Shown piece after piece: positions 11,410 to 22,079 of a stretch of DNA of 64,000 nt. The stretch covers positions 620,001-684,000 of the forward strand of contig MU839837.1 of the NCBI GenBank assembly GCA_030411725.1. Direction: 5' to 3'. The translations under genes and the position numbers were made by a program. The notes beneath the pieces are model-generated. The model was not told where the DNA came from. It ran no database searches and was given only the letters and a program-made list of their open reading frames with translations. Position 1 is the first letter of the stretch. The number at the start of each line of letters is the position of its first letter. This stretch comes from Echria macrotheca (lineage: Eukaryota > Ascomycota > Sordariomycetes > Sordariales > Schizotheciaceae).

Positions 11410-14148
11410 TCACTTACCCAAAGTCCGAAATGAACACCGGAGCGATGTATCAACGTCCATGACGGAGGCAAGGTTGCCGCCGCCTTGGAAGTTTGGCGCA
11501 GACCAAAGACTGACCAATTTGTTGCCGGTGAAGACGTCGTAGCCCCTTGGGACGACCTGGTTGCCTCGGACTATGAAATGGAGATAGTGTTCCTCTAGGA
11601 AGTCGGAAACAACATCCGGACCAAAGACGAAACCCCGTCCACCAGGGCTGGGATTCCACTCGGTGATATCTTGGTCGGGGCTACTCCAGAGCATATCGCC
11701 AAGAAGTCCGTGGTGGTCGACCTATTATAATTCGCAAAATTAGTCAGCTGCCCATGTGGGAGATGCCAAAGCTAATAAGCTCAACAAAAATGATCTTACA
11801 ACAGCTGGGCGCCTCATGTTGCGGATGTCGTCGAGGGACTCAAAGTAAGGAGATATGCCCCCGTGGACGCAGAATATTTGTTGGCCGACAATGGCTGCGG
11901 CCGGGAGACGATCAAAGACGTTACAGAATGCCTTCCATAGCTCTACGCTGTAACGACTGCGGCATTCATTTTCGAACCCGTGTTTGTGCGTCATCGAGGC
12001 GGACTCGTGATTTCCTCTTAATAAAAAGATGTTGGTAGGGCACCTGAGCTTGTAAGCCAGGAGAAGGGACAACGTCTCGATCCCACCCTCTCCGTAGTTC
12101 ACGTAGTTTCCAAGGAAGAGGTATTTTCTGGTTGGAGGGAACCCCCCCAATCTGAACCACTCGAGTAGATCCGAATATTGTCCATGGAGATCGCCAACGA
12201 CCTATGTCATATCATTAGCCAATCTGTGAAAGCTGGGGCGCCATGGCTACCTAGAGGTAAATAGAGCGGCTTTACCTACCGTAATTGGACATTCTAACTC
12301 CAATAACATTGGCTCAGATACGATTTGTTCCATGGCACCGAGACAGAGACGACGTATTGTTTCCTCCTGGAGAAGGGTTTCGATTCTGACTGACTCCGAC
12401 GTGCATCTCAACAGACGACCAATTATCGCGTCCAAATTGAGGTCATCAGATGAAGTTTGCGCAGCACTAACCGATAGCTCGTAGGTGGGAGTCGAATTAG
12501 TGTAATTGGTTGACAATGTCTCCCAGGATTGGTCGCTCCCTTTTCCGGGCCTTTCTTGTTCTTTCTTCAGCTCCTGGAGCTCGGGCAGAATGAGGCGCCG
12601 GATGCTGTCCTCAACGGCCTGCAGAAGCTTCGGATTATTACTTGAGGAAAGTGAGGAAGCTCGGCTAACAGGTACGGAAGGGGGGTCGCTGGAGTCTGAC
12701 ACATCATCGTCGTCATCCTCTATTTGTTGAGGCAAGATTGACAATGCTACCTCGCGAAGATGAGCTGACAAATGTTTGAAATAGGCTGGCCCCCTCTCCT
12801 GATACGTGGCTGAGCAGAAGCAACAGGCCGGCGACTTGGATCCCAATCCGCCGTGAGACTGTTCGTGCTTGGCCCAGGCCGTGCTATGGTTGAAAAGCAA
12901 CGCCGGACTATTGCAAACCTCGATCGTGCAGACATAGGGTTTTAGGTCGTTGAAGACGTGTTTCCTAGGTAGGCACACGGTCAGCGAGGGAAAATGCATC
13001 ATGATTTGATGCTATATGGAGAAGAATTTGGTTGCTTACTTCCACTCGTTTCTGGTCTTGACATTTGTGACAGTCAAGAAACAGATTGGACAGTCAAGTT
13101 TTCCATCCCGCACATCAGGCATCGCAGGAACCCGGGGGCGTCCCATGCCGACATTGGACGCGGTAGTAGAAAAGGATGCGAACGTTGCTTCTGACACATC
13201 GTCGTCAAACTCAGCTGCCCTGGCTCCATAGGCGGACGGTTTCGACCAGGTCGAAGACGGGTGTGTGAAACCCTCTGACGATGATAAAATCGTTGGGTTT
13301 GTCGACTTTGTAATTTGCTGGCCAGTTGACGAAAACAAGCTTTCTGTGACATGATCATCCGACGGTTCCAAAGGCAATACCGGCTTGAGAGATAGAGATC
13401 GCCGCTGTCGTATCGTCGTAGCACGCACCGTGTTGGCTTGTGCCAAGCGCTCCACAAGAAACAACGGGAGATGCTCGAACCGATCCCGGATTCTCCGGCA
13501 GTATATCAGCTCCTCAGAAGAAGAAACGGAGAAGACCTCCTTGGGCGACGTTATGAGCCCCTCGGCATCATCTGGCTGAACATCCAAGGCCGGGTTTTCG
13601 AGGCATGTCGAGAGGTCCAGCAGGCAGTCGATATACACGGAAATTTCGTCGAGGAGATCTGAGGTTCCATAGTCTGAGATATCGGATCCGGAGAACGTGG
13701 GTGTACAAGGCCTCGGGGCGGTGCCGGGAACTTCGGGATCCTGAAGCATGATCTCTGTCGCACTCAGCAAGGACCGGAGATCCTCGAACTGCTCTGTCAA
13801 AGCTGGGCTGACGATTTCATGGTGGGAGAGACATTGAAGAACTGTTGTCCCGAGCCGTAGGAAAAGAGACAAGACTCGGCAGTGGAGCTCCTTGGAGTGC
13901 ATGAGAATTTGGTCGAGACGGCCGTCATCCATCGACAGGCCTTGACCCCATAGGACGAAACGCTCGAACTCGTCACGAGAGCGCCGGCGCACGTCTTCCG
14001 GGGCTGCTGATAGACACTTGGCGAGTGACAACATGGACTTTTTGATGGCCACGTAGAGTCTGACAACGAATCCAGAGCCGCTTCTTGACTGCGCAGGCTC
14101 GGGCGCCCATCTTTCGACATTTTGTTGGCCGAGAGTCGGGAGGTGCAT
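11410..14148 (-). CDS. C2H2-finger protein fused to a degenerate PP1-like phosphatase
   Basis: Exons complement(11410..11721, 11800..12201, 12280..12964, 13040..14148), 835 aa; introns are 75-78 nt and every phase fits. Residues about 1-340 form the helical, serine-rich N-terminal region common to fungal acuF-like C2H2 proteins. Residues about 355-440 hold the zinc-binding segment (CPIC, then C-x4-C with H-x6-H, and a CCFC..H-x3-H group) split by intron 1. An acidic linker follows. From about 545 to the end the sequence aligns along a PP1 catalytic domain: GDLHGQY, LLRGNHES, CVHGGIS and SAPNF are present. Where PP1 has GDYVDRG this protein has GNYVNYG, and the RAHQ histidine is Asn (RGNQ), so metal-binding and catalytic residues are lost. 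Phosphatase activity is unlikely; a binding or sensing role is inferred. It is transcribed divergently from the DUF7580 gene 250 bp away. Confidence 0.8.
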
Positions 14149-14398
14149 GGTGTTGCAGGAAGGAGAGACCAGAGGTCATCTTCCCAAGTCGTGGTTTCCC
14201 AAGTTGCGAATAGACATCATGGGCGGGGGAAATGTCAGATAAACCGCCCAATAAGACGTGGCAGTTCTTGTTGGCCACGGCCGTTGAACCACGAGAAGAA
14301 GCGGGGTAGCTTCTTTTCTTTTCACTTCAGCCTCAACCTCACGCGCAGGAAATTCTCCCTAACTGATACCTGTCAGATTCCAGGGCAACATTCACACA
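14149..14398. promoter_or_regulatory. Short divergent promoter shared by the finger-phosphatase and DUF7580 genes
   Basis: Only 250 bp separates the two start codons (14148 minus, 14399 plus), so the genes must share regulatory sequence and may be co-expressed. A pyrimidine-rich TTCTTTTCTTTTC stretch lies near 14310-14323 on the plus-gene side. Confidence 0.6.
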
Positions 14399-16558
14399 AT
14401 GAGCGGCGCCGAGTTTATCATCGGCACTGTTCTCGCCTCGATACCCATCACTCTCGAGATTTATGACCGGTCTGGAAGGGTCTTTGAGATATTTTCCATC
14501 TTCCAACAGTACCCCAGGGAAGTCGTTATCTTCAAGACAAAGCTCGACGTCCAGCGGACCATCTTCCGTAATAATGCCATCAACCTCCTTACGACCATTA
14601 CTGGCAACGGTCGGGTAGTTCGAGAAGTAGTCAAGCAGCCTTCGTCCGACGCGGCTCGGCAGACTCTAGTGGTGAGCCCGGACTTTGCGCATCACGCAGA
14701 TGCCCTTGATGATTCATTCGAGGCATGCCGCCAAACCGTTGAGCACATACGCAGCTGCTTGCAGCTTCTATGTTTCCAATTCGATGAGTTCCAGGCAGAC
14801 GCCAAAGAAAAACAAGATGTAGGTTTGGGTTCCTTCTCCCGTCGGCGTTCAGCAACACCAGACTGACAAGCAATTAAGTTAATGAGCGCTCGAGACTGGG
14901 TCAAGCACACCAGAACGCGGTTCAAACTAGGCTTGCAGAAGCCCAAAATCTCCAAGGCCATTGAAGAACTACGCGAGCTCAATAGAGACTTCGTCCTGAT
15001 CACAGAACAGATCACAAGACTTGTGCAAGAGACCCCCAACACCCGCAGGGACATTCCATGGGGAAGGCAAGTCAGCAACCTTAACCTCCTTCAGAAATAC
15101 CACCGAATCCGCCATGCCTCCACGAGCCTGTACTCAACTCTCCAGGTCCAATGGGTGTGTGCATCACACCGTGCTCATCTTTTCGAAGTTCGCGTTCTGG
15201 ACTGTGAAGGCGAAGGCGAAGGAAAGGGCAAGGAAAAGGCCCGAACTTCAGTCGCCCGCTGCATCACTTGTGAACTCACCATCACACATGATGGTTCGTC
15301 GCACGCATCCAACGGGCCACTTCGACTAGAAATTGAGCAGTCATATGATTCTAGCGAGGAAGACGGCACCGCGGTTCGGCATGCGAAGGCTCCGTCAGAA
15401 TTGCACCGACTAGCCGCAGTCCTCGATACAAGTGCGAGTCGAGTCAAGTTTTCAGCAGATACAATAGGATCTAGCTCTTCTCCAGCCAAACAGCAGAAGC
15501 TAAGTGGAGTCCGCCGTTGGATTACCGGTTTTCGAAAAGACAGACAAGGAGGGCGACAGCAACCAACACAACAGCATCAGCAGCAAGTCCGGCCAAAAGG
15601 AGAAGAGCCTTCATCAGCCCTACCCCTGGTTTCCCGCTCTCTCGCCGGCTTTCAAGACAACATCACATTCGGCAGTAACCGCCCCCCAGACCCGCCCCTC
15701 GTCGAGGACCTGTGCAAGTACCTGTGCACTGCCCCTCCGTCCCGTGTCCTCCTCAAGTCCATCCCCGCGCCACACGCACAATGGTTCACCATCCCTTCCA
15801 ATCCCCAAGAAGCGGAACAGCCCCAGACAGCAGCTCCCATCACCTCTCGATCCCTGTCCGACATGATCCGCTGGATCGCCGAGGATCCCATCATCCGCGC
15901 GCTACCCCGGCCTCTGCTCATCGATTTGGCGGGGAACGTAGCCGAAGGCATCATGCAGTTCTACTCGACTCCGTGGCTGGCCTCATCGGACCTGCGCCAG
16001 AATGTACGATATCTCCAACCGCCACCCCGGCGGTCCCAACCGTCTAGCGAATTAAAGGGGCCATATTTCATTGCACGGATGGAGAGTGGAGGGAACTTGG
16101 CGCCTCGGGCAACCGTCAAGTCTGGTTCTTCTTCTCACACAAGAAGAAACTCAAGCGACCTAGCAAGACCATCATCAACGAGCTTTGCTGAGGCAAGAAA
16201 TGAGCTTCTCTTCAGCTTCGGCGTTCTGCTACTCGAGATTGGATATGGACAGCCCTGGGGAGAACTCAAGGACCAAATACCCAGGGCAACCACGGCCAGC
16301 CATCACGATGTAAGAACTGCTGGAAAAGAGCAGTTTGGGTCGGACTACCGAGCGGCGGAAAGGTTGGCACAGCTTCTCATCAATCGGACGGGCATATCGT
16401 ATTCCAAGGTGGTCAAAAAATGTCTGGCTTGTGATTTTGGCCTTGGGGAAGCGAATCTGGACAATGAGGACCTGCAACGCCGGTTCTTGGAGGATGTTGT
16501 ATTTGCCCTGAAGCAGCTGAGAGACGATCTCAGGGAGATGGAACTTGACGAGGTTTGA
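14399..16558 (+). CDS. HeLo-like/DUF7580 protein with kinase-like C-terminal tail
   Basis: Exons 14399..14818 and 14879..16558, 699 aa; the 60-nt intron joins GAT to TTA in phase. The N-terminus (MSGAEFIIGTVLASIPITLE) with long helices to about residue 200 matches the N-terminal region of fungal DUF7580 proteins, which resembles HeLo domains of cell-death and prion-linked proteins. The middle is low complexity (Glu/Gly/Lys, Gln and Ser runs). Residues about 420-699 keep the outline of the DUF7580 C-terminal part, including LLIDLA, LFSFGVLLLEIGYGQPW, a CL-x-CDFGL segment and DLQRRFLEDVVFALKQL, which looks like a decayed protein-kinase C-lobe without a complete catalytic set. Function in incompatibility or defence is inferred from the family and from the divergent partner. 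Confidence 0.78.
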
Positions 16559-17883
16559 TTATTAACGGGATAGTCAGGGCCTTCTTCCATATATTGGGTG
16601 GGGTTTACTACTTGCCCTCGTGGCAGATTGTACCACTCTAGAATCACCGCATGGCTTCTCAGCCTAGAAGATTGCAATTTCGACTTGGGGCAGAGTGATC
16701 GATCTCGCAGTCGAAGGAGGTACTCTACATCACAATAGCGTTAGATTCCTTGCTAAGAACGAGGGTTTGGGTACCTATATGATCGAGGACTAAAATGCCG
16801 GTATCATCCCACGACCCACGTATCACGACCTGCCTGAGGATTGGGGATCCCAGGGACAGCCAAAGAAACGAACAGGCCCGGCTTCAGATAGTTCCCTTTG
16901 TTACGGTAGTAGCGCTAATAACACCACTGTGTACTCCTTGCATTGAAGCACCCTTTGGCTGCCTACGATCATCGTGGTCAACTGCATCCCTTTCTACCTC
17001 TCAGTTCATGTTGCTTGGCACAGTCGGCGGACTCTAGTCCGGGAGTGCTGACCACTGTGACCGTTACACTACGTGACCGAAGCCGCGTCTTGAACAAAGA
17101 AATCTAGATGCAACTAAGCGCTTGGTACCTTATGTATATATGAAAGCACTTGAGGTTTCGACAGTACAACCGGACCAGCCTATCAACCTGACATGATCTG
17201 CATCAACCTAATCGACGGTAATGCTGTGAGTTGCAAAGAATTACTTGCATCGTGATTTCGTCGTATATTTAGTGGACTTTCTTCCATTCGGATCATATGT
17301 AGGAGAAGATGCTGGAGAAGAACGGAGTTGCCCGGCGCGTTTGACGTTCAACTTGTTAGATAAGCGAGAGCGAAATACCGGCGTGAAATCAAATCGGAGC
17401 GGAGTTTGGCCGATCGCATCCAAGCCCGGCGCGGGTCGGGTCGGCCGGACCAATCGGGTGCGGGTGTGAGCGAGCCAATCGCATTGCGACGAGTGCGCAG
17501 CGAGCGAATGCGAAAGCGGGGTCGGGCCGTGATGATGTGGATTGAGTTTGAGAGGCTTGGAGATGGCATCTCCGCTGAAGGTAGATGCAGATTTTGTATA
17601 TATATCTTGTTGGGATCTTCTTTCTGGAGATGAAGGAAGCATCATCATCATCATCACATCTTTCACAGTAAACACTTCAACCAACATTTTATCAACATCG
17701 ATCGCCAACATCAGAACCAGATCTCTTCTGTGATTCATTTACAACCAATCAGAAGTTACAACCAACCAGAAATTACAACCAATCAAAAACCACAAATTAA
17801 CAAAAAACACAAATCTCCAACAATCCTCCACCCAATCAGAACACTCTCAAAAACCAGCCAATCATCTCACACCACCCTTCAAC
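16559..17883. other. Intergenic region upstream of the monooxygenase
   Basis: No convincing gene. A tRNA-like fragment is visible around 17020-17085 (minus strand) but lacks a T arm. From 17640 to 17880 the plus strand is CA/AT-rich with repeated AACCA/CAATCAGA strings (about 17738-17860), consistent with the leader of the downstream gene. Confidence 0.45.
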
Positions 17884-19365
17884 ATGACCACAACCTCGCC
17901 CAACACCACCATGCCCTCCTCCTCCTCCTCCTCCTCCTCCAACTTCAAAGTCATAATAATAGGCGGCGGCCCAGTAGGCCTAACAGCAGCCCACGCCCTC
18001 CACCGCGCCAACATCGACTTCACCCTCCTCGAGAGCCGGTCCTCGGTCGTCCTCGACGAAGGGTCCAACCTAGTCCTCCTCCCCATCGGCCTGCGTCTGC
18101 TCGGCCAACTCGGCCTTCTCGACGCCTTGAACAGCGTCAGCTCGCCCCTCGGAAAAATCACACGGGTAGACCATTCCGGGAACAACATCGGCGATGTCAA
18201 CTTTTTCGTTCGTTTCGAGGAGAAGTACGCACCCCCTAAATATTGATATGAGAGGGATGGCTAACAGATACACGAAAAAAGCCACGGCATACCCCCCCGC
18301 GTCATAGCCCGCCACGACCTCACCCAGGTTCTCTACGACACCCTCCCCGCAACAGCGCAAGCCAAACTCCTCCCAAACCAGCGCGTGGCCTCGATCGCCA
18401 CCACTCCAGAAGGCGTGACAGTCCGCTGCCGCGACGGCGCCGAGCATACAGGCTCGATAATCATCGGCGCCGACGGCGCACATAGCCTCGTCCGCTCCGA
18501 GATGCGCGCGCTGGCCCTCGCCGCCGCTTCTTCTTCTTCTTCTTCGTCTCCTGACATAAACCCGGCCCAGCCCTTCCTCACGACCTACCGCGCCATGTGG
18601 GTGCGCTTCCCCACGTCCGCCGCACGGGGGGATTTGCGACCCGGCGACGCGGGCGAGACGCACGGCGTAGGGTGCGCGGTGCAGCTCTTCGCCGGCGAGG
18701 AGACTTCCGTCCTCGGCGCGTACGAGCGTCTGCCCGCGCCGACAGCTGACCGCCTCCGGTTTGGTTCCGGCGATCAGGACGCGTTCGTGGAGAAGTGGGG
18801 ACATTTACCTCTCCTCCCGCCGGCGGGCGACGATAACAAAAAAGGGATGACGCTGGGTGATGCGTACGCCGCTCGCGTGTCCTCGGGCTTGGTCAGTCTC
18901 GAGGAGGGCGTCGTGCCGAAGTGGAGTTTTGGTCCCGTCGTGCTTGTCGGCGATGCGGCGCACAAGTTTACGCCTAGTACCGGCGCGGGGTGTAATAATG
19001 GGATGGTGGACGTTGCTGTGCTGGTTAGCGAGATCAAGAGGGTGCTGGAGAGGGCGGAGGGGAGTCCGTCCCGGGAGGCTATCGGGGCCGCGTTTGAGCG
19101 GTATCAGGATAGGCGGTTTGCTGCTGTGGTGAAGGGGTGTCAGGGCGCCGGGCAGGCGACGGCCGCGGCTACGTGGAAGAATGGGGTGGTGAGGTTTGTG
19201 GATTTGCATGTTATGGCGAGGAGGGCGGTGCAGAATATGCTTATGGACCGGGCGGCGGGGGATATTGCGAGGACGCCGGTGTTGGAGTTTATCGAGGGTG
19301 TTGGGATGAAGGGTGGGCGGGTTCCTTGGGTTGAGAGCGGGGTGGGTAAGGCTGTTGAGGCCTAG
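17884..19365 (+). CDS. FAD-dependent monooxygenase (PHBH/salicylate-hydroxylase-like)
   Basis: Exons 17884..18224 and 18282..19365, 474 aa. The intron ends at AAAAAAG/C rather than at the CAG only 2 nt past the CTAAC branch site; this keeps the frame and gives FEENHGIP, a sequence typical of the family. A serine run (residues about 11-20) precedes the Rossmann motif VIIIGGGPVGLTAA. The second FAD motif is IIIGADGAHSLVR (GD-type DG motif), and the third is VVLVGDAAHKFTPSTGAGCNNGMVDV, which binds the ribityl chain. Such enzymes hydroxylate aromatic or polyketide substrates using NAD(P)H and oxygen. No backbone synthase lies nearby, so a secondary-metabolite cluster is not supported. An internal start at 17914 is possible. 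Confidence 0.88.
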
Positions 19366-19660
19366 TTGGGTTCTTCCTTTTTGTCTTGTACTGGAATACT
19401 GTACGAGTTCGGTGTGTAGGCGTTTTGGATACCTGGCATATAGACTTAGAGGCTTATTAGAATAGATTTCGATGATTGAATGATGTTTTATTATGCCTGT
19501 GAAGTCCAGCTTCTGATACCAAGTCCACGAAACAACGGAATGCCGGCTTTGGAAGACTGTAGCTGTCACGGCCCAGCATAGCGCAAGCCACTACTATAGT
19601 CTAGTGCCCCTTTGCAAAAGGATACAAATCAATTAAGCTAACGACTTGATTGATTCTGGC
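19366..19660. other. Intergenic stretch after the monooxygenase
   Basis: 3' flank of the monooxygenase; no gene seen. Confidence 0.4.
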
Positions 19661-19675
19661 GCTCTATACAGCTCG

Positions 19676-20600
19676 TCACCTCGACCCTGCACCGATGCGC
19701 AAGGGCCGTGACAACACCTGTTCGTCTTGGCCGCGGATAGGAAAGCCGCTACCCATCATGAACTCCATAAAGGAGATCTTCCCGTCGTTTACAACAAGAA
19801 GATGATGGAGAAAGTTGCCATCCCCATCTTTCTCCTGTCCAGTCATGACGGTGGGCCTTAGCTGCTTGTGGTCGCCACCCATCATCAACGGCGTCATGGT
19901 GTTGCCCCAAACTTGCAGCGTGTCGTTGCGATTTTATGTATTGTCCTTCTACTGTCGGAACGCGAGGGTATTTTCGCGGGCGGTAGGGGTGGTGCAGTAG
20001 GTTGTCCCCGGCGGGTGGGAGGGGGGAGGGGGAGGGAGGGGGATGCAAAAGACGTCGGCGACGCTCAAGATCTCCGCTCGACGATGCTGAGATAGAGATC
20101 CACAAGACCCGCGTCCCGGCGTACTTTGTGCCAACCTCGGACAACAGAAAGCACTGAAGGATGCACAGAGAAAGGTACAGGCCGTTGGTCTTCTTCATCC
20201 AACAGCTAATCCTTCAAATTCCGAGGGGCGTGGGTTCAAAGCAATGATGGAGCCCTGCTTGACTCCAGCTGAGGTAAGCCGCGTATGGGACACCACCGTT
20301 GGGGGAAGCTCGTAACCAACTCTCTTGACGTCTTATCGGAAACATACTATATGAAGTCCGACATTCGAAATCATCAACATACCTCTACTCAACATAGGTA
20401 CTTGACACCTAAGCTTCTGTCGAGATTAGCCTTTTGCTCGGGGCCGAGCGGGAAAGGAGGAAACAAACCCGGGAGTTGTCCGGCCATCGGGTATGTAATC
20501 CGTGAAAACCAAGCGCGGGTCGGGCTCAACATACCGTAAGGCGTTCTCGGATGTTGCGACACGTTCAACTCCACAATGAGTCGTAGGATATGGATCAACT
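19676..20600. pseudogene. Scrambled relic of an SF1 helicase-like gene (N-terminal half)
   Basis: Fragments match the helicase-like gene at 34.7-37.7 kb but are shuffled. The stretch 19690-20090 matches the end of that gene's N-terminal half in the minus orientation (GGDHKQLRP, then SFMEFMMGSGFP). The stretch 20085-20255 matches two internal pieces in the opposite, plus orientation (IHKTRVPAYFVP, then VGLLHP..EGRGFKAM). The stretch 20270-20600 is again minus (FPLGPEQKAN, GVKY). Stops and frameshifts break every piece. Both this copy and the 34.7-kb copy lose similarity just after the GFP tripeptide. Confidence 0.72.
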
Positions 20601-20795
20601 GGTGGACGTCTTTTTTCCTGGCGTTTGCAGCCGACAGCAGTCGAATGGTTTCAAGAAAGAAAACAGGGTATAACGCGGATCAAAATAAATATAAACACAG
20701 CGACACAGTCGCTCCTCAACACCACGCTATATACACTGCTTCTCCTCGCGCTACTGACAAGCCCCAGGAAACAACGACCATCAACACAGCGCCAC

Positions 20796-21965
20796 TCACA
20801 GGAGCTCGCCGTCGTCCTCAACGTCGACGACGACGAAACGCCTTCCAGGACCGACCGCCCTGCGATTGTTGTTCCGGTTGCCAGCGTTGGCATTTCCGTT
20901 ATTTCCGGCGTTCCCATTGCCAGTACCAGTCGTCTTTCCGTTACCGTTACCGTCCGCGTTGCCGTTGCCGTTCTTCACATTGCCATTGGCGTTCCCATTG
21001 CCGGCAGTACCCCGGTTCCGTCCCCCGCCGTTGCCGGCTGCCGTCGTCGTTGCAGCAGGCGCGGCGGCCGTAGAAGCAGCTCCTCCCAGAGCCGCCTCGG
21101 GCGTCAGAACGGGGGCTTGCTTGGTCACTGGGCTGCCCAGGATGGCAGCCACGGCAGCGGCGTTCTGCTGGGCCTGGGTGCCGCCAGCGTTTTGATTCGC
21201 CTTGATGGCAACAGGCAGGTCCTTCTGGTTCACGGCTATTTGCGACAGAACATCGTTTAGCGTGTCAGCTGTGGCAATATTTTCGGGTGTGTTGACCTTG
21301 GGAGTAATATCTGATTGCTGAACGGCAAAACATCCGCCAAATGGCCCGGCTACGGCGTTGTTGCGGCATCGAACTGTGCATATATCTCCCGTAGACCCAC
21401 CCGAGCAAGCGAGTCCGGACGGCATGGTGACCGTGATGTTGAAGTCTTGGGCCTTGGCCTGCGAAAAGCCGTTGACGCCGGGCACGTTGTTGGTCACCGT
21501 CAAGTTCTTGGAGATGAGACCCGAGTTGCCGGTTTCGTCGAGATCGCAAACATAAGGACCGGCGCCGTCGGCGTTGACCTGGTGGATGGTCACGGTGACC
21601 TGGCTCCCAGCCTTGACCTTTGTGACAGCTCCGGCTGCCAAGGCATCCTCGGTATTCTCGCCGATGTCGATATTGCCGGTAAGCTGAGTCCTCCCGCATT
21701 TGTTAACGATATTGGCGGCAATCTCGGAGTCTCGGATGATGGTTGCGTCCATCTGACAGGGGTTGATGGTGGTGCAGTTTCGGGCAATGGCGTTGTTAAC
21801 TGTTGGTGTTAGTACTCGTCACAGACTCTCGATGAACTGCTTTCTACCTTGGAATCCGATGGACAGAGGCGAACCAGCTTCACCCTGGGCACCCAAAATG
21901 ACACCATGGCACTGCACCAAGCCCACGAGGGCCGCCAGCGGCAGAAGAGAAGAGACAGTGTACAT
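20796..21965 (-). CDS. Gegh16/Egh16-type secreted protein with Asn/Gly-rich tail
   Basis: Exons complement(20796..21799, 21848..21965), 373 aa; the 48-nt intron splits the Val codon after GFQ. A signal peptide (MYTVSSLLPLAALVGLVQC) is followed by HGVILGAQGEAG, the mature N-terminus shared by Gegh16 proteins of pathogenic and saprobic fungi. The core has conserved cysteines (NKCGRT, YVCD, LACSGG, CTVRC, GGCF). From about residue 240 the protein turns into an Ala-rich hinge and then a long Asn/Gly repeat tail (NGNANGN-type units), ending in an acidic peptide. Family members are secreted and some affect appressorium function or virulence; the biochemical activity is unknown. The tail length is unusual and would be prone to slippage. 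Confidence 0.85.
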
Positions 21966-22079
21966 GATGGAGGAAGACGAGTGTCAAACTGTGGGAAGTG
22001 AAAAAGAGAGGCACAGCCTGAAGAAAGAGAGGAAAAATAGAGAAAAGTTGGAAACAAAGAGGACGTGAAATGAAGGTTT

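Noticed and set aside
17020..17085. tRNA-Gln-like string on the minus strand (GTGGTCAGCACTCCCGGACT)
   Set aside because: No T arm with GGTTCRA and no matching acceptor stem; at best a tRNA relic or chance similarity.
17884..19365. Secondary-metabolite cluster around the monooxygenase
   Set aside because: No polyketide, peptide or terpene backbone enzyme, or cluster-type transcription factor, nearby.
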